DNA of 7,172 nt from Oscillospiraceae bacterium. GTDB taxonomy: Bacteria; Bacillota; Clostridia; Oscillospirales; Oscillospiraceae. Of this stretch, positions 1 to 6,008 are shown piece after piece. The notes below the pieces were generated by a model. That model had not been told where the DNA came from. It saw only the letters and a program-made list of their open reading frames with translations, and ran no database searches. The stretch's first letter is position 1. The number at the start of each line of letters is the position of its first letter. The translations under genes and the position numbers were made by a program. The DNA is taken from contig JAITGH010000045.1 in the NCBI GenBank assembly GCA_031280855.1, positions 1-7,172 of the forward strand. The letters are read 5' to 3'.

Positions 1-1
1 C

Positions 2-517
2 ATCTACGAGATCGAGGGAGCGCGTAAATGCGCGATCGAGCTTGGCACGTTCTCCAAGATGGCAGGGTTCACCGGTATGCGTTGCGGGTGGATCGTGATT
101 CCGTCGGAGCTGACCCGCAACGGCGTGAATATCTCGAAGCTGTGGAATCGCCGTCAAGGCTCGATGTACAACGGCGTATCGTACATTGTACAGCGCGGCG
201 CGGAGGCGGCTCTAAGTCCGGAGGGACTCGCGGAGAACCGCGCTAACATCGCGTATTACATGGCAAATGCGAAGACGATCACCGCCGCGCTGGACTCCGC
301 CGGAATCCCCTATACGGGCGGCGCGAATTCTCCGTACGTGTGGCTAAAGTGCGGACGTCCGTCGTGGGAGTTCTTCGACTACCTTTTGAACGAGAAGCAG
401 GTCGTGGGAACACCCGGCGCGGGCTTCGGCAAGAACGGTGAGGGCTGGTTCCGCCTGACGGCGTTCGGCTCTCACGAGAATACTGTCAAAGCCGCCGAGC
501 GAATCGCCAACGCATAG
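2..517 (+). CDS. dapL: LL-diaminopimelate aminotransferase, C-terminal part (5' truncated by window edge)
   Basis: The reading frame is open from base 2 and ends at TAG 515-517, giving 171 residues of a protein usually about 400 long. DapL is a PLP-dependent class I/II aminotransferase that converts tetrahydrodipicolinate directly to LL-2,6-diaminopimelate with glutamate as amino donor, for lysine and peptidoglycan synthesis in the cytosol. The visible sequence carries the family signatures: IYEIEGARKCAIELGTFSK at the start, with the PLP-binding lysine at bases 56-58, then AGFTGMRCGW, WNRRQ, NGVSYIVQRGAEA, SPYVWLK, WEFFDYLLNEKQVVGTPGAGFG and FRLTAFGSHENT. The arginine of FRLTAFG (bases 452-454) is the expected substrate carboxylate ligand. 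pyrG follows after 42 bp on the same strand with no clear terminator between, so co-transcription is likely. The NRRQ and GTPGAGFG blocks point to DapL rather than to a general aspartate aminotransferase. Confidence 0.93.
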   Translation: MYEIEGARKCAIELGTFSKMAGFTGMRCGWIVIPSELTRNGVNISKLWNRRQGSMYNGVSYIVQRGAEAALSPEGLAENRANIAYYMANAKTITAALDSAGIPYTGGANSPYVWLKCGRPSWEFFDYLLNEKQVVGTPGAGFGKNGEGWFRLTAFGSHENTVKAAERIANA

Positions 518-559
518 ATTGGTCGGCGTTGTACTCAGCCATACAGGAATAGGTGATTT

Positions 560-2164
560 ATGTCTACAAAGTACATTTTCATAACCGGAGGCGTAGTCTC
601 CGGACTCGGCAAAGGAATCACGGGCGCGTCACTTGGTCGTCTGCTCAAACAGCGCGGGTTGAAGGTGCGTATGCAGAAGTTCGACCTTTACCTGAACGTC
701 GACCCGGGCACTATGTCGCCATATCAGCACGGCGAGGTCTTCGTCACGGAAGACGGCACAGAGACAGACCTCGACCTCGGGCATTACGAACGCTTCATCG
801 ACGAGAATCTCGACGTGACCTCGAACGTCACCGCCGGTAAGGTCTACTGGAGCGTCATCACAAAAGAGCGCAAGGGCGGCTATCTCGGCGAGACGATCCA
901 AGTTATCCCGCATATCACGAATGAGATCATGTCGTTCATCTTCAAAGCGTCGGATGGCGCGGACATCGTCATCACGGAGATCGGCGGCACCGTCGGCGAT
1001 ATTGAGGGACGGCCGTTCTTGGAGGCGATTCGCCAAGTGCGGGCGCTTGTCGAGCGCGGCGACGTGCTGTATATCCACGTCTCGCTGCTGCCGTTCGTCA
1101 TCGGTTCCGACGAAGTTAAGACGAAGCCGACTCAGCACTCCGTCAAGGAACTGCTTAGCGTCGGAATCCAGCCCGACGTAATCGTATGCCGAGCCGATCG
1201 CCCGATCACGCCGGAGATCCGCGAGAAGCTCGCGCTGTTCTGTAACATCGCGCAAGAATGCGTCATCTATAACCCTACGGTCGATCTGCTGTACGAGATA
1301 CCGCTGGTGTTGCAAGCCGAAGGCCTTGACAGCGTCGTGTGCCGCACGCTGGGAATCGACGCGCCTCCCGCCGATATGACCGAGTGGAGCGCGATGGTCG
1401 ATCGTGCGAAGCGCGCCTCCCGCAATGTTACTATCGCGATCTGCGGCAAGTACGTTGAATTGCACGACGCGTACCTCAGCGTCGTGGAGGCGTTGCGGCA
1501 CGCGGGCATAGAGAATGGCGCGAACGTCGCCATCAAGTGGGTCGACTCCGATAACGTCACGGAAGAGAACGCGGCTGAACTGCTGTCCGGATGCGACGGT
1601 ATCCTCGTACCCGGCGGATTCGGGGAACGCGGGATAACCGGCATGATCGTCGGCGCAAAGTATGCGCGTGAGCGAGACATCCCGTATTTCGGGATCTGTC
1701 TGGGACTGCAAGTCGCGGCAATCGAGTTCGCACGTAACGTGTGCCAACTGTATGACGCGGACAGCCGCGAGTTCGCCCCCGACGGCTTGCAGAACGTCAT
1801 CGACCTCATGGAGGAGCAGCGCAAAGTTCAGGATCTCGGCGGTACTATGCGGCTCGGGCATTACCCTTGCACGCTTCAAGAGGGTACGAGGTCGAGAGCC
1901 GCATACGGCGCGGAGCAAATCTCGGAGCGTCACCGCCACCGCTACGAGCTGAACAACAGCTTCCGCGAGATCCTGCAAGCGCACGGGCTGAAGTTCGCGG
2001 GGCTCTCGCCGGATTCCGAGCTTGTGGAGATCGTGGAGCTTCCGGACAAGCGTTGGTTCGTCGGCGTGCAGTTCCACCCGGAGCTTAAGTCGCGCCCGAA
2101 TCGCGCTCACCCGTTGTTCCGCGACTTCGTCGCCGCCGCGCTTGACTATAAAGAATCGCGATGA
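560..2164 (+). CDS. pyrG: CTP synthase (glutamine-hydrolysing)
   Basis: This is a full-length 534-residue CTP synthase, the usual size. It makes CTP from UTP, ATP and glutamine, the last step of de novo pyrimidine nucleotide synthesis. The N-terminal synthase domain (about 1-270) shows [13 protein letters not shown] with K18, [32 protein letters not shown] with D72, H118 and E140 in [12 protein letters not shown]. The C-terminal class I glutamine amidotransferase domain (about 290-534) has PGGFGERG, the nucleophile C380 in GICLGLQ, and H506/E508 in QFHPE. One residue is odd: the near-invariant KxDPY(I/L)N motif reads KFDLYLN, so P43 is L (codon CTT, 686-688). The start is preceded by AGGAAT (545-550) and AGGTGA (551-556). 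The stop TGA shares bases with the apbE start. No pyrimidine-sensing attenuator is evident in the 42-bp leader. Confidence 0.98.
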   Translation: MSTKYIFITGGVVSGLGKGITGASLGRLLKQRGLKVRMQKFDLYLNVDPGTMSPYQHGEVFVTEDGTETDLDLGHYERFIDENLDVTSNVTAGKVYWSVITKERKGGYLGETIQVIPHITNEIMSFIFKASDGADIVITEIGGTVGDIEGRPFLEAIRQVRALVERGDVLYIHVSLLPFVIGSDEVKTKPTQHSVKELLSVGIQPDVIVCRADRPITPEIREKLALFCNIAQECVIYNPTVDLLYEIPLVLQAEGLDSVVCRTLGIDAPPADMTEWSAMVDRAKRASRNVTIAICGKYVELHDAYLSVVEALRHAGIENGANVAIKWVDSDNVTEENAAELLSGCDGILVPGGFGERGITGMIVGAKYARERDIPYFGICLGLQVAAIEFARNVCQLYDADSREFAPDGLQNVIDLMEEQRKVQDLGGTMRLGHYPCTLQEGTRSRAAYGAEQISERHRHRYELNNSFREILQAHGLKFAGLSPDSELVEIVELPDKRWFVGVQFHPELKSRPNRAHPLFRDFVAAALDYKESR

Positions 2165-3135
2165 AACGAGCAGCAGCGGCGCTTGCGGCGATCGCACTTG
2201 CGGCGATCGCACTCGCGGCGTGCTCCGCACCCACGGAGCACTACACCGCCGAGTACTACGACGTATTCGACACGTATACCGTTATCGTGAGTTACGGCTC
2301 ACCCGTCCCGCCGGAACTGCACGATGAGCTGCTGCGATTGCACAAGCTGTTCGATTCGTTCAACGCATATCCGGATCTCGTGAACGTCAAGTCGATTAAC
2401 GCCGCCGGAGGGCGCGAGTTACCCGCGCCTGCGGAGCTGCTTGAGCTGTTGAGCCTGAACGTCAGCTTCGACCAAAAATCCGGCGGTACGACTAACGTCG
2501 CGCTCGGCTCCGTAACCGCATTGTGGAAGTCCGCGCAGGAGACTCGTACCTTGCCCGACGAATCGACGCTTCGCAACGCTCTGACCCATACGGATAGCGG
2601 CGGCATCTACATCGACCGCAGCCGTTGGACTGAGCGTGAGATCCTCGAGTCGCCGATCGCGCTGACTGATCCTGCGGCGTCGCTGGACTTCGGCGCGAGC
2701 GCGAAGGGCTACGCGGTTAACGCGGCCGGGAAGCTTGCGGATTCGCTGGGGTTCGTCGGTACGATCACCGTCGGAGGCTGCGTGTGGACGTCAAAGCGTA
2801 TGCCGGAGGGCAAGTCAGTATGGACGATCGCGATTCAAGACCCGGACGGCGGGATCTATCAGACGATCGAACTCCTGCCCGGTCAATCTGCGGAGACCTC
2901 CGGCGATTACGAGCGTTACTTCGAGCTTGACGGAGTCCGCTATCATCACATCATCAACCCGCGCACGGGCTACCCCTCGCGTCAAACCGATGCGAGCGGC
3001 AAGGCGTTACGCTCCGTCACCGTCGTGTGCGAGGATACGGTAAGCGCGGATCTGCTTGCGACCGCGATGTTCGTCGAGCGCGAGGACGCTCTCCTTGCGG
3101 AGTATGGTGCGCACGCGTATTGGATCTACGGGTAA
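2161..3135 (+). CDS. apbE: FAD:protein FMN transferase, lipoprotein (ApbE family)
   Basis: The 324-residue ApbE-family protein covalently attaches FMN from FAD to threonines of exported flavoproteins, such as Rnf/Nqr subunits or FMN-binding-domain proteins. It should sit on the outer face of the membrane: residues 1-20 form an Ala/Leu-rich signal peptide ending in a lipobox LAAC with C21. Family marks are [10 protein letters not shown] (176-185), GDYERYF (248-254), the hallmark [11 protein letters not shown] (262-272), and D297 with T301 in ADLLATAMF, spaced like the Mg-binding Asp/Thr pair of characterised ApbE proteins. The usual GGN/GGD after the first block is GGC here (205-207). Its ATG overlaps the pyrG stop (ATGA, 2161-2164) and there is no convincing Shine-Dalgarno, so translation is probably coupled to pyrG. 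The present stop TAA (3133-3135) lies inside an inserted element. The ancestral frame probably ended two residues after WIY as ...ER-TGA. Confidence 0.95.
   Translation: MKRAAAALAAIALAAIALAACSAPTEHYTAEYYDVFDTYTVIVSYGSPVPPELHDELLRLHKLFDSFNAYPDLVNVKSINAAGGRELPAPAELLELLSLNVSFDQKSGGTTNVALGSVTALWKSAQETRTLPDESTLRNALTHTDSGGIYIDRSRWTEREILESPIALTDPAASLDFGASAKGYAVNAAGKLADSLGFVGTITVGGCVWTSKRMPEGKSVWTIAIQDPDGGIYQTIELLPGQSAETSGDYERYFELDGVRYHHIINPRTGYPSRQTDASGKALRSVTVVCEDTVSADLLATAMFVEREDALLAEYGAHAYWIYG
2182..2220 (+). repeat. 15-bp tandem repeat in the apbE signal-peptide codons
   Basis: The unit CTTGCGGCGATCGCA occurs at 2182-2196 and identically at 2197-2211, then a partial copy with one change (CTCGCGGCG) at 2212-2220. 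It encodes [13 protein letters not shown], the hydrophobic core of the lipoprotein signal. Each full unit encodes five residues, so gain or loss of a unit keeps the frame and alters only the signal length. Confidence 0.9.
3123..3130. repeat. Left target-site duplication, GATCTACG
   Basis: This 8-bp sequence lies directly outside the left end of the inserted element and recurs exactly at 3269-3276, directly outside its right end. Here it is inside the last codons of apbE (Trp-Ile-Tyr). A perfect 8-bp duplication abutting both ends of an inverted-repeat pair is the signature of transposition. Confidence 0.88.
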
Positions 3136-3268
3136 TGTCATAAATTTGTGTATTACTTTGTCTGCCTCCCTTGCTGCTTTTCGTGCCTCACTTATGCAAC
3201 GGTGAAGCAGTGAAAAACATACAGCTGCGGTCGTTATCCTCGTACTACAACAGATTTATGATATTACC
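3131..3268. mobile_element. 138-bp MITE-like non-autonomous element with 19-bp terminal inverted repeats
   Basis: The ends are inverted repeats. The left arm 3131-3149 reads GGTAATGTCATAAATTTGT. The right arm 3250-3268, reverse-complemented, reads GGTAATATCATAAATCTGT, so 17 of 19 match. With a 1-nt gap the similarity extends over GTATTAC (3150-3156) against GTACTAC (3242-3248), which matches at 6 of 7. The element is flanked by a perfect 8-bp direct repeat. The roughly 100-bp interior has no coding capacity and contains a smaller stem CTGCTT/AAGCAG (3174-3179 and 3205-3210). It is more AT-rich than the genes around it. An 8-bp duplication and ends of this length fit several DDE transposase families, IS256 among them, but the parent family is an inference. 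It supplies the stop codon of apbE and separates apbE from the NusG-II gene. Confidence 0.87.
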
Positions 3269-3276
3269 GATCTACG
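3269..3276. repeat. Right target-site duplication, GATCTACG
   Basis: This is an exact copy of 3123-3130, directly after the right inverted repeat. It is followed by AACGTTGAGG, which in the frame of apbE would have given Glu-Arg-stop before the insertion. Confidence 0.88.
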
Positions 3277-3281
3277 AACGT

Positions 3282-3287
3282 TGAGGT
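3282..3287 (+). promoter_or_regulatory. Ribosome binding site of the NusG-II gene, formed by the old apbE stop
   Basis: TGAGGT lies 6 nt before the ATG at 3294 and holds the GAGG core. It is outside the inserted element and so predates it. Its TGA is in frame with the uninterrupted apbE sequence, so this short segment once served as both apbE stop and downstream Shine-Dalgarno. Confidence 0.7.
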
Positions 3288-3293
3288 ACGGCT

Positions 3294-3701
3294 ATGCTCA
3301 AACGAATCGGGCTGACACGGGGCGACGCGCTGGCGATACTCGCGCTGCTGATCGTCGCGGCGATCGGGTATGCGATGACGATCGCGACCGCTCGCCACGC
3401 GTCCGACTCGGGACGGCTGTACGCCGTAGTGCGGGTTGACGGCGAGTTCTACGCGGCGCTTCCGCTTAACGAGGACTCCGCGCTTGACGTCAACGGTCAC
3501 AACGTATTGCGCGTCAGCGGCGGAGCGGTATTCATGGAGTCCGCCGATTGCCCGGACAAGCTATGCGTACGGCGCGGGCGCGTCAGCTCCGACGGTCAGC
3601 GAATCGTGTGCCTGCCGAACCGCGTCTCCATCAGCGTCGAGACGCAAACTCGCTTACCCGGCGTGAGCGAACGCGCTTTCGATGGAGCGTCAGCGAAGTA
3701 A
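3294..3701 (+). CDS. NusG domain II-containing membrane-anchored protein
   Basis: The 135-residue protein has one N-terminal hydrophobic segment (about 12-30, DALAILALLIVAAIGYAMTI) and an outward-facing domain of the NusG_II type. Family marks are VRVDGEF, then ESADCPDKLCVRRGRVSSDGQRIVCLPNRV (82-111), with cysteines C86, C91 and C106 and the CLPN motif. These small proteins are common in Clostridia beside apbE and near Rnf or other flavin-dependent electron-transfer genes. Their function is not established, so a role with ApbE in extracytoplasmic flavoprotein maturation or electron transfer is only inferred from neighbourhood. The start has a good Shine-Dalgarno. Without the inserted element it would begin 9 nt after the apbE stop. 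Its 3' end overlaps the convergent DUF4830 gene by 12 bp. Confidence 0.88.
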   Translation: MLKRIGLTRGDALAILALLIVAAIGYAMTIATARHASDSGRLYAVVRVDGEFYAALPLNEDSALDVNGHNVLRVSGGAVFMESADCPDKLCVRRGRVSSDGQRIVCLPNRVSISVETQTRLPGVSERAFDGASAK

Positions 3702-4175
3702 ACCCTGCATAAACCCGTCAAGCCCGGGGTTCTGGATATCTCCTGCGATCAACGCTCCTCCGCATACAATGACGTCCGCGACAACATCGGGATCTCCCGT
3801 CGGATAGTTCAGCACTCGGTATGTATAGCGCGTCGCCTGCCGTCCGCTGTAATTCGCGAGATTCAGCCCTTGCTTCGCTTGGAGAGCGGCGTAATCCGCA
3901 TACTGTCCGCTGAACTCCGTCGGGATCACGATGTCCAGACTTTCAAGCGGTACTTCGTCAACGCTCCAACCGAGCGACGCGAGGTACTTCACGATGTCGC
4001 CGTTCGTCCTCAGCGAGTTCGGCGCGGTCTTCAGCGTATCGTTCGCGTTCACCGTGCCCGTCCCGACGTTCTTAAGATGCGCGACCACTATCACCAATAC
4101 GCATATGACGACCGCGAGTCCGACCAGCGACGCGACTGCTTTCCGTTTGTCCAGTTTTGCGGTAAAGATGAACAT
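3690..4175 (-). CDS. DUF4830 domain-containing membrane-anchored protein
   Basis: The 161-residue protein has a short basic N terminus and one strong transmembrane segment (about 13-32, AVASLVGLAVVICVLVIVVA), followed by a domain predicted outside the membrane. From about residue 56 it matches the DUF4830 pattern: VKYLASLGWSVDEVPLESLDIVIPTEFSGQYADYAALQ, GLNLANYSGRQATRYTYRVLNYP, then ICGG-like and GDIQNPGLDGFMQGL at the end. The function of this clostridial family is unknown. GGAGGGG (complement of 4182-4188) sits 6 nt before its ATG. It lies 68 bp downstream of whiA on the same strand. A possible -10 TATACT (complement of 4210-4215) lies in that gap with a poor -35, so it may have its own weak promoter or be read from whiA. 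The last 12 bp overlap the convergent NusG-II gene. Confidence 0.82.
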   Translation of the reverse strand: MFIFTAKLDKRKAVASLVGLAVVICVLVIVVAHLKNVGTGTVNANDTLKTAPNSLRTNGDIVKYLASLGWSVDEVPLESLDIVIPTEFSGQYADYAALQAKQGLNLANYSGRQATRYTYRVLNYPTGDPDVVADVIVCGGALIAGDIQNPGLDGFMQGLLR

Positions 4176-4243
4176 ACTCTTCCCCTCCGATTGGTTGATG
4201 TTATGTTCAAGTATATGACCGCCTCGTCCACGATAGAACGCCG

Positions 4244-5137
4244 TTACGTCGTGCGCTGCTTCATGATCCGGCTAAGCCGATGCGCAAGCCCGGACTTGCT
4301 TACGCCGCCAAGTTGAGCAAGCTCCGCGAGGCTCGCCTCCGGATACTTCAACCTCAGTTCGGCGGTGCGCCGCAAGATCGGCGTAAGCTCATCGCCTGAA
4401 CCGTCCGCGTATATCCGGCGGATCGCCGCGATCTGATCAACGGACGCGTTCGCGATCCGACCCGCGTTGGCAGAGTCGCAGTTGACGCGGCGGCTAACTC
4501 CGCTGCGAAGCTCTTTCTCCAGCTTCGCGTTCATTATCGCCATCGCAGACAGAGGCGCACCCATAAACGTCAGCATATCTTCTATCTCGCCGCTGCGCTT
4601 CAAGTAGAGCATACAGTTCCCGCCGCGCCGCGAGCTCTTCGGGTTTATCTCAAACTCACGCAGCAGCGATTGCATCTCGCGATCAACGTAGTAGTGCGCA
4701 GTGGTAAGCTCGAGGTGATACCGTTTCACGGGGTCAGCGATGGAGCCGCCGGTTAGGAACGCTCCGCGCACGAACGCGTTGCGGCACTCCTCACACTCAA
4801 TCACCGATAGATTGATGTGCAAAGCGGGGTCGCGCTCAGGCTCCAGCCCGAACGTGCCGTACAGCGTCGCAATCGCGGAGTCCGAGGTAATCGACAGCGC
4901 GACTTTACCGGCCTTGCCGTACGCAGTGCGAGAGTCGAACTCCAGTCCGAACGCCGACCTTACAAGCTCGACAGCGGCAGTCGTGAACGCGGTGCTTTCC
5001 GTGACGATTCTCACAAGCTCCGGGCTAAGCCGATTCCCGTACAAGAACATACCGTACGCGGCGGCTCGAGCGCAGCATCCGGAGTCCTGCCCCAACCTCC
5101 GGCATAGCTCAATCTTTACATCAGATGAAAAACTCAT
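4244..5137 (-). CDS. whiA: DNA-binding protein WhiA
   Basis: WhiA is a DNA-binding protein of Gram-positive bacteria linked to cell division, sporulation (in Streptomyces) and chromosome segregation (in Bacillus). From the ATG at 5137 the protein has 297 residues, slightly under the usual 310-320. The N terminus MSFSSDVKIEL is the family's normal start. The degenerate LAGLIDADG-like fold shows FVRGAFLTGGSIADPVKRYHLEL (about 122-144), then RRVNCDSANAGRI (about 216-228), and a C-terminal sigma-region-4-like helix-turn-helix with ELAQLGGVSKSGLAHRLSRI (about 272-291). An in-frame ATG at 5155 would add MMYTVA, but AAAGG abuts that codon with no spacing, and the added residues are unlike the family. 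The usual rapZ and yvcK neighbours are absent here. A DUF4830 gene follows instead. Confidence 0.93.
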   Translation of the reverse strand: MSFSSDVKIELCRRLGQDSGCCARAAAYGMFLYGNRLSPELVRIVTESTAFTTAAVELVRSAFGLEFDSRTAYGKAGKVALSITSDSAIATLYGTFGLEPERDPALHINLSVIECEECRNAFVRGAFLTGGSIADPVKRYHLELTTAHYYVDREMQSLLREFEINPKSSRRGGNCMLYLKRSGEIEDMLTFMGAPLSAMAIMNAKLEKELRSGVSRRVNCDSANAGRIANASVDQIAAIRRIYADGSGDELTPILRRTAELRLKYPEASLAELAQLGGVSKSGLAHRLSRIMKQRTT

Positions 5138-5143
5138 GGCAAC

Positions 5144-5172
5144 AGTATACATCATCCTTTAGAAAAACGCAA
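5144..5172 (-). promoter_or_regulatory. Predicted whiA promoter
   Basis: On the minus strand, TTGCGT (5167-5172) and TATACT (5144-5149) are separated by exactly 17 bp. The -10 matches the housekeeping consensus at 5 of 6 and the -35 at 3 of 6. The expected start of transcription, about 7 nt downstream, falls on the A of the preferred whiA ATG (5137), which would give a leaderless mRNA. The only purine-rich SD-like sequence nearby (AAAGG) is 18 nt upstream of that ATG. Confidence 0.5.
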
Positions 5173-5180
5173 GCGTTTTT
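5163..5180. promoter_or_regulatory. Operator-like palindrome in the whiA divergent intergenic region
   Basis: AAAAACGCAAGCGTTTTT is a perfect inverted repeat with 8-bp arms and a 2-bp centre. It overlaps the predicted -35 of whiA and ends 13 bp before the ATG of the divergent gene. The arrangement suits a protein-binding site serving both genes. As a terminator it makes little sense, because both flanking genes point away from it, and the two-base loop is too tight for a good RNA hairpin. Confidence 0.5.
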
Positions 5181-5193
5181 ACATGGAGGCCGC

Positions 5194-5985
5194 ATGAGCG
5201 ATTCCGCCGACCGCGCAGTCTCAAGGTACATCGAGAACTACTCAAAGTGCCGCAAACTGGAAGCCGAGATTTACGGCTTCTCCAACCCGCGCAGACTCAA
5301 TCGAGCCGCCATTCGCAACGGACGCAGATTCGTACTGTCCGAACTGTACGAGCTTAACCTCGACACAACCGAGATTCGCACATGTTTCCGCGCTTGCCGC
5401 GCCAACGAACCTGACGCGCCCGAGTTTCGACGCTTCAACGGAGTCTTCGCGTTCACGCAGTCGCTGCTCGCACTCGTCAGCGACTGCGTCAACAACCGCA
5501 GCGCCGCGCTGCTTAGCTATAGCAAGAGTCTCGCCGTCGCGCTGCTCCGATACTCGCGTGCAACGGAGCTGAAGCTTGCAACGCTAACGCTCAACTCCGT
5601 AGCCGCGGAAGTCAACCTCAAGCGCGTCGAGCTCCCGCTTCGAGAACTGACCTCACGCGTTAAACTCAGCGCGTACGAGCTTGAGACCTTCGCCGTACGC
5701 AGTGCCGCGATCGCGATTTGCGAGTGCGGTCGGCGCGAGCTAAGCCGCTGTTTCTCCGACTGGAACATTGCGCAGCTCCGCACGAACGTTAGCTATCGCA
5801 AAGACCAAGAGGTGCTTACCAACTCGAGTTGCGAGTCACGCATCCGCATAACGGCGGAACTTCGTGAGCGGTTCGCCGCCGCGCTGAACGGCTCGAAGCA
5901 CTCGCTCGGGGTCGCGGAACTCGATGCTTACCTCGCCGTGCCCTCAAACCTGGAGTTCGAGCGTCGGTGCCGGAGCAGCCTGTAG
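5194..5985 (+). CDS. Hypothetical protein, predicted largely helical
   Basis: I do not recognise this 263-residue protein. It is rich in Leu, Ala, Ser, Arg and Glu, with no signal peptide or clear membrane segment, and looks largely alpha-helical. Segments that stand out are NPRRLNRAAIRNGRRFVLSE (31-50), FAFTQSLLALVSDCVNNRSA (85-104), LLSYSKSLAVALLRYSRATE (106-125) and the Cys-containing AIAICECGRRELSRCF (172-187). C176 and C178 are a CxC but no metal-binding pattern follows. The start at 5194 is chosen because GGAGG (5185-5189) lies 4 nt upstream. The in-frame ATG at 5125 has no ribosome binding site, lies inside whiA on the other strand and would read through the palindrome. Codon use and GC resemble the neighbours, which argues for a resident gene. 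A helical regulatory or scaffold domain is possible, but nothing in the sequence settles it. Confidence 0.72.
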   Translation: MSDSADRAVSRYIENYSKCRKLEAEIYGFSNPRRLNRAAIRNGRRFVLSELYELNLDTTEIRTCFRACRANEPDAPEFRRFNGVFAFTQSLLALVSDCVNNRSAALLSYSKSLAVALLRYSRATELKLATLTLNSVAAEVNLKRVELPLRELTSRVKLSAYELETFAVRSAAIAICECGRRELSRCFSDWNIAQLRTNVSYRKDQEVLTNSSCESRIRITAELRERFAAALNGSKHSLGVAELDAYLAVPSNLEFERRCRSSL

Positions 5986-6008
5986 GTTTCGCTGCTTCAC
6001 ACTACCAC

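Noticed and set aside
518..559. Pyrimidine-responsive attenuator before pyrG
   Set aside because: The 42-bp gap has no convincing terminator hairpin or start-site G-run of the kind used for CTP sensing, and pyrG appears to be read from upstream.
2188..2210. GCGATCGC sequences as a cyanobacterial HIP1 signature
   Set aside because: They arise from the local 15-bp tandem repeat, and the gene content is clostridial rather than cyanobacterial.
629..2230. 533-codon open frame on the minus strand opposite pyrG
   Set aside because: It is an antisense shadow created by the GC-rich codon pattern of pyrG, whose sense product is a clear full-length CTP synthase.
3150..3249. Interior of the inserted element as a riboswitch or small protein gene
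   Set aside because: No known riboswitch core and no start-stop frame with a ribosome binding site could be identified, and the flanking inverted repeats and target duplication explain it better as a mobile element.
5163..5180. Palindrome read as an intrinsic terminator
   Set aside because: Both neighbouring genes are transcribed away from it, and the 2-nt loop is too small for a stable hairpin, so an operator is more plausible.
5125..5193. N-terminal extension of the hypothetical gene from an ATG at 5125
   Set aside because: There is no ribosome binding site before 5125, the extension overlaps the divergent whiA start and encodes the palindrome, while a GGAGG lies just before 5194.
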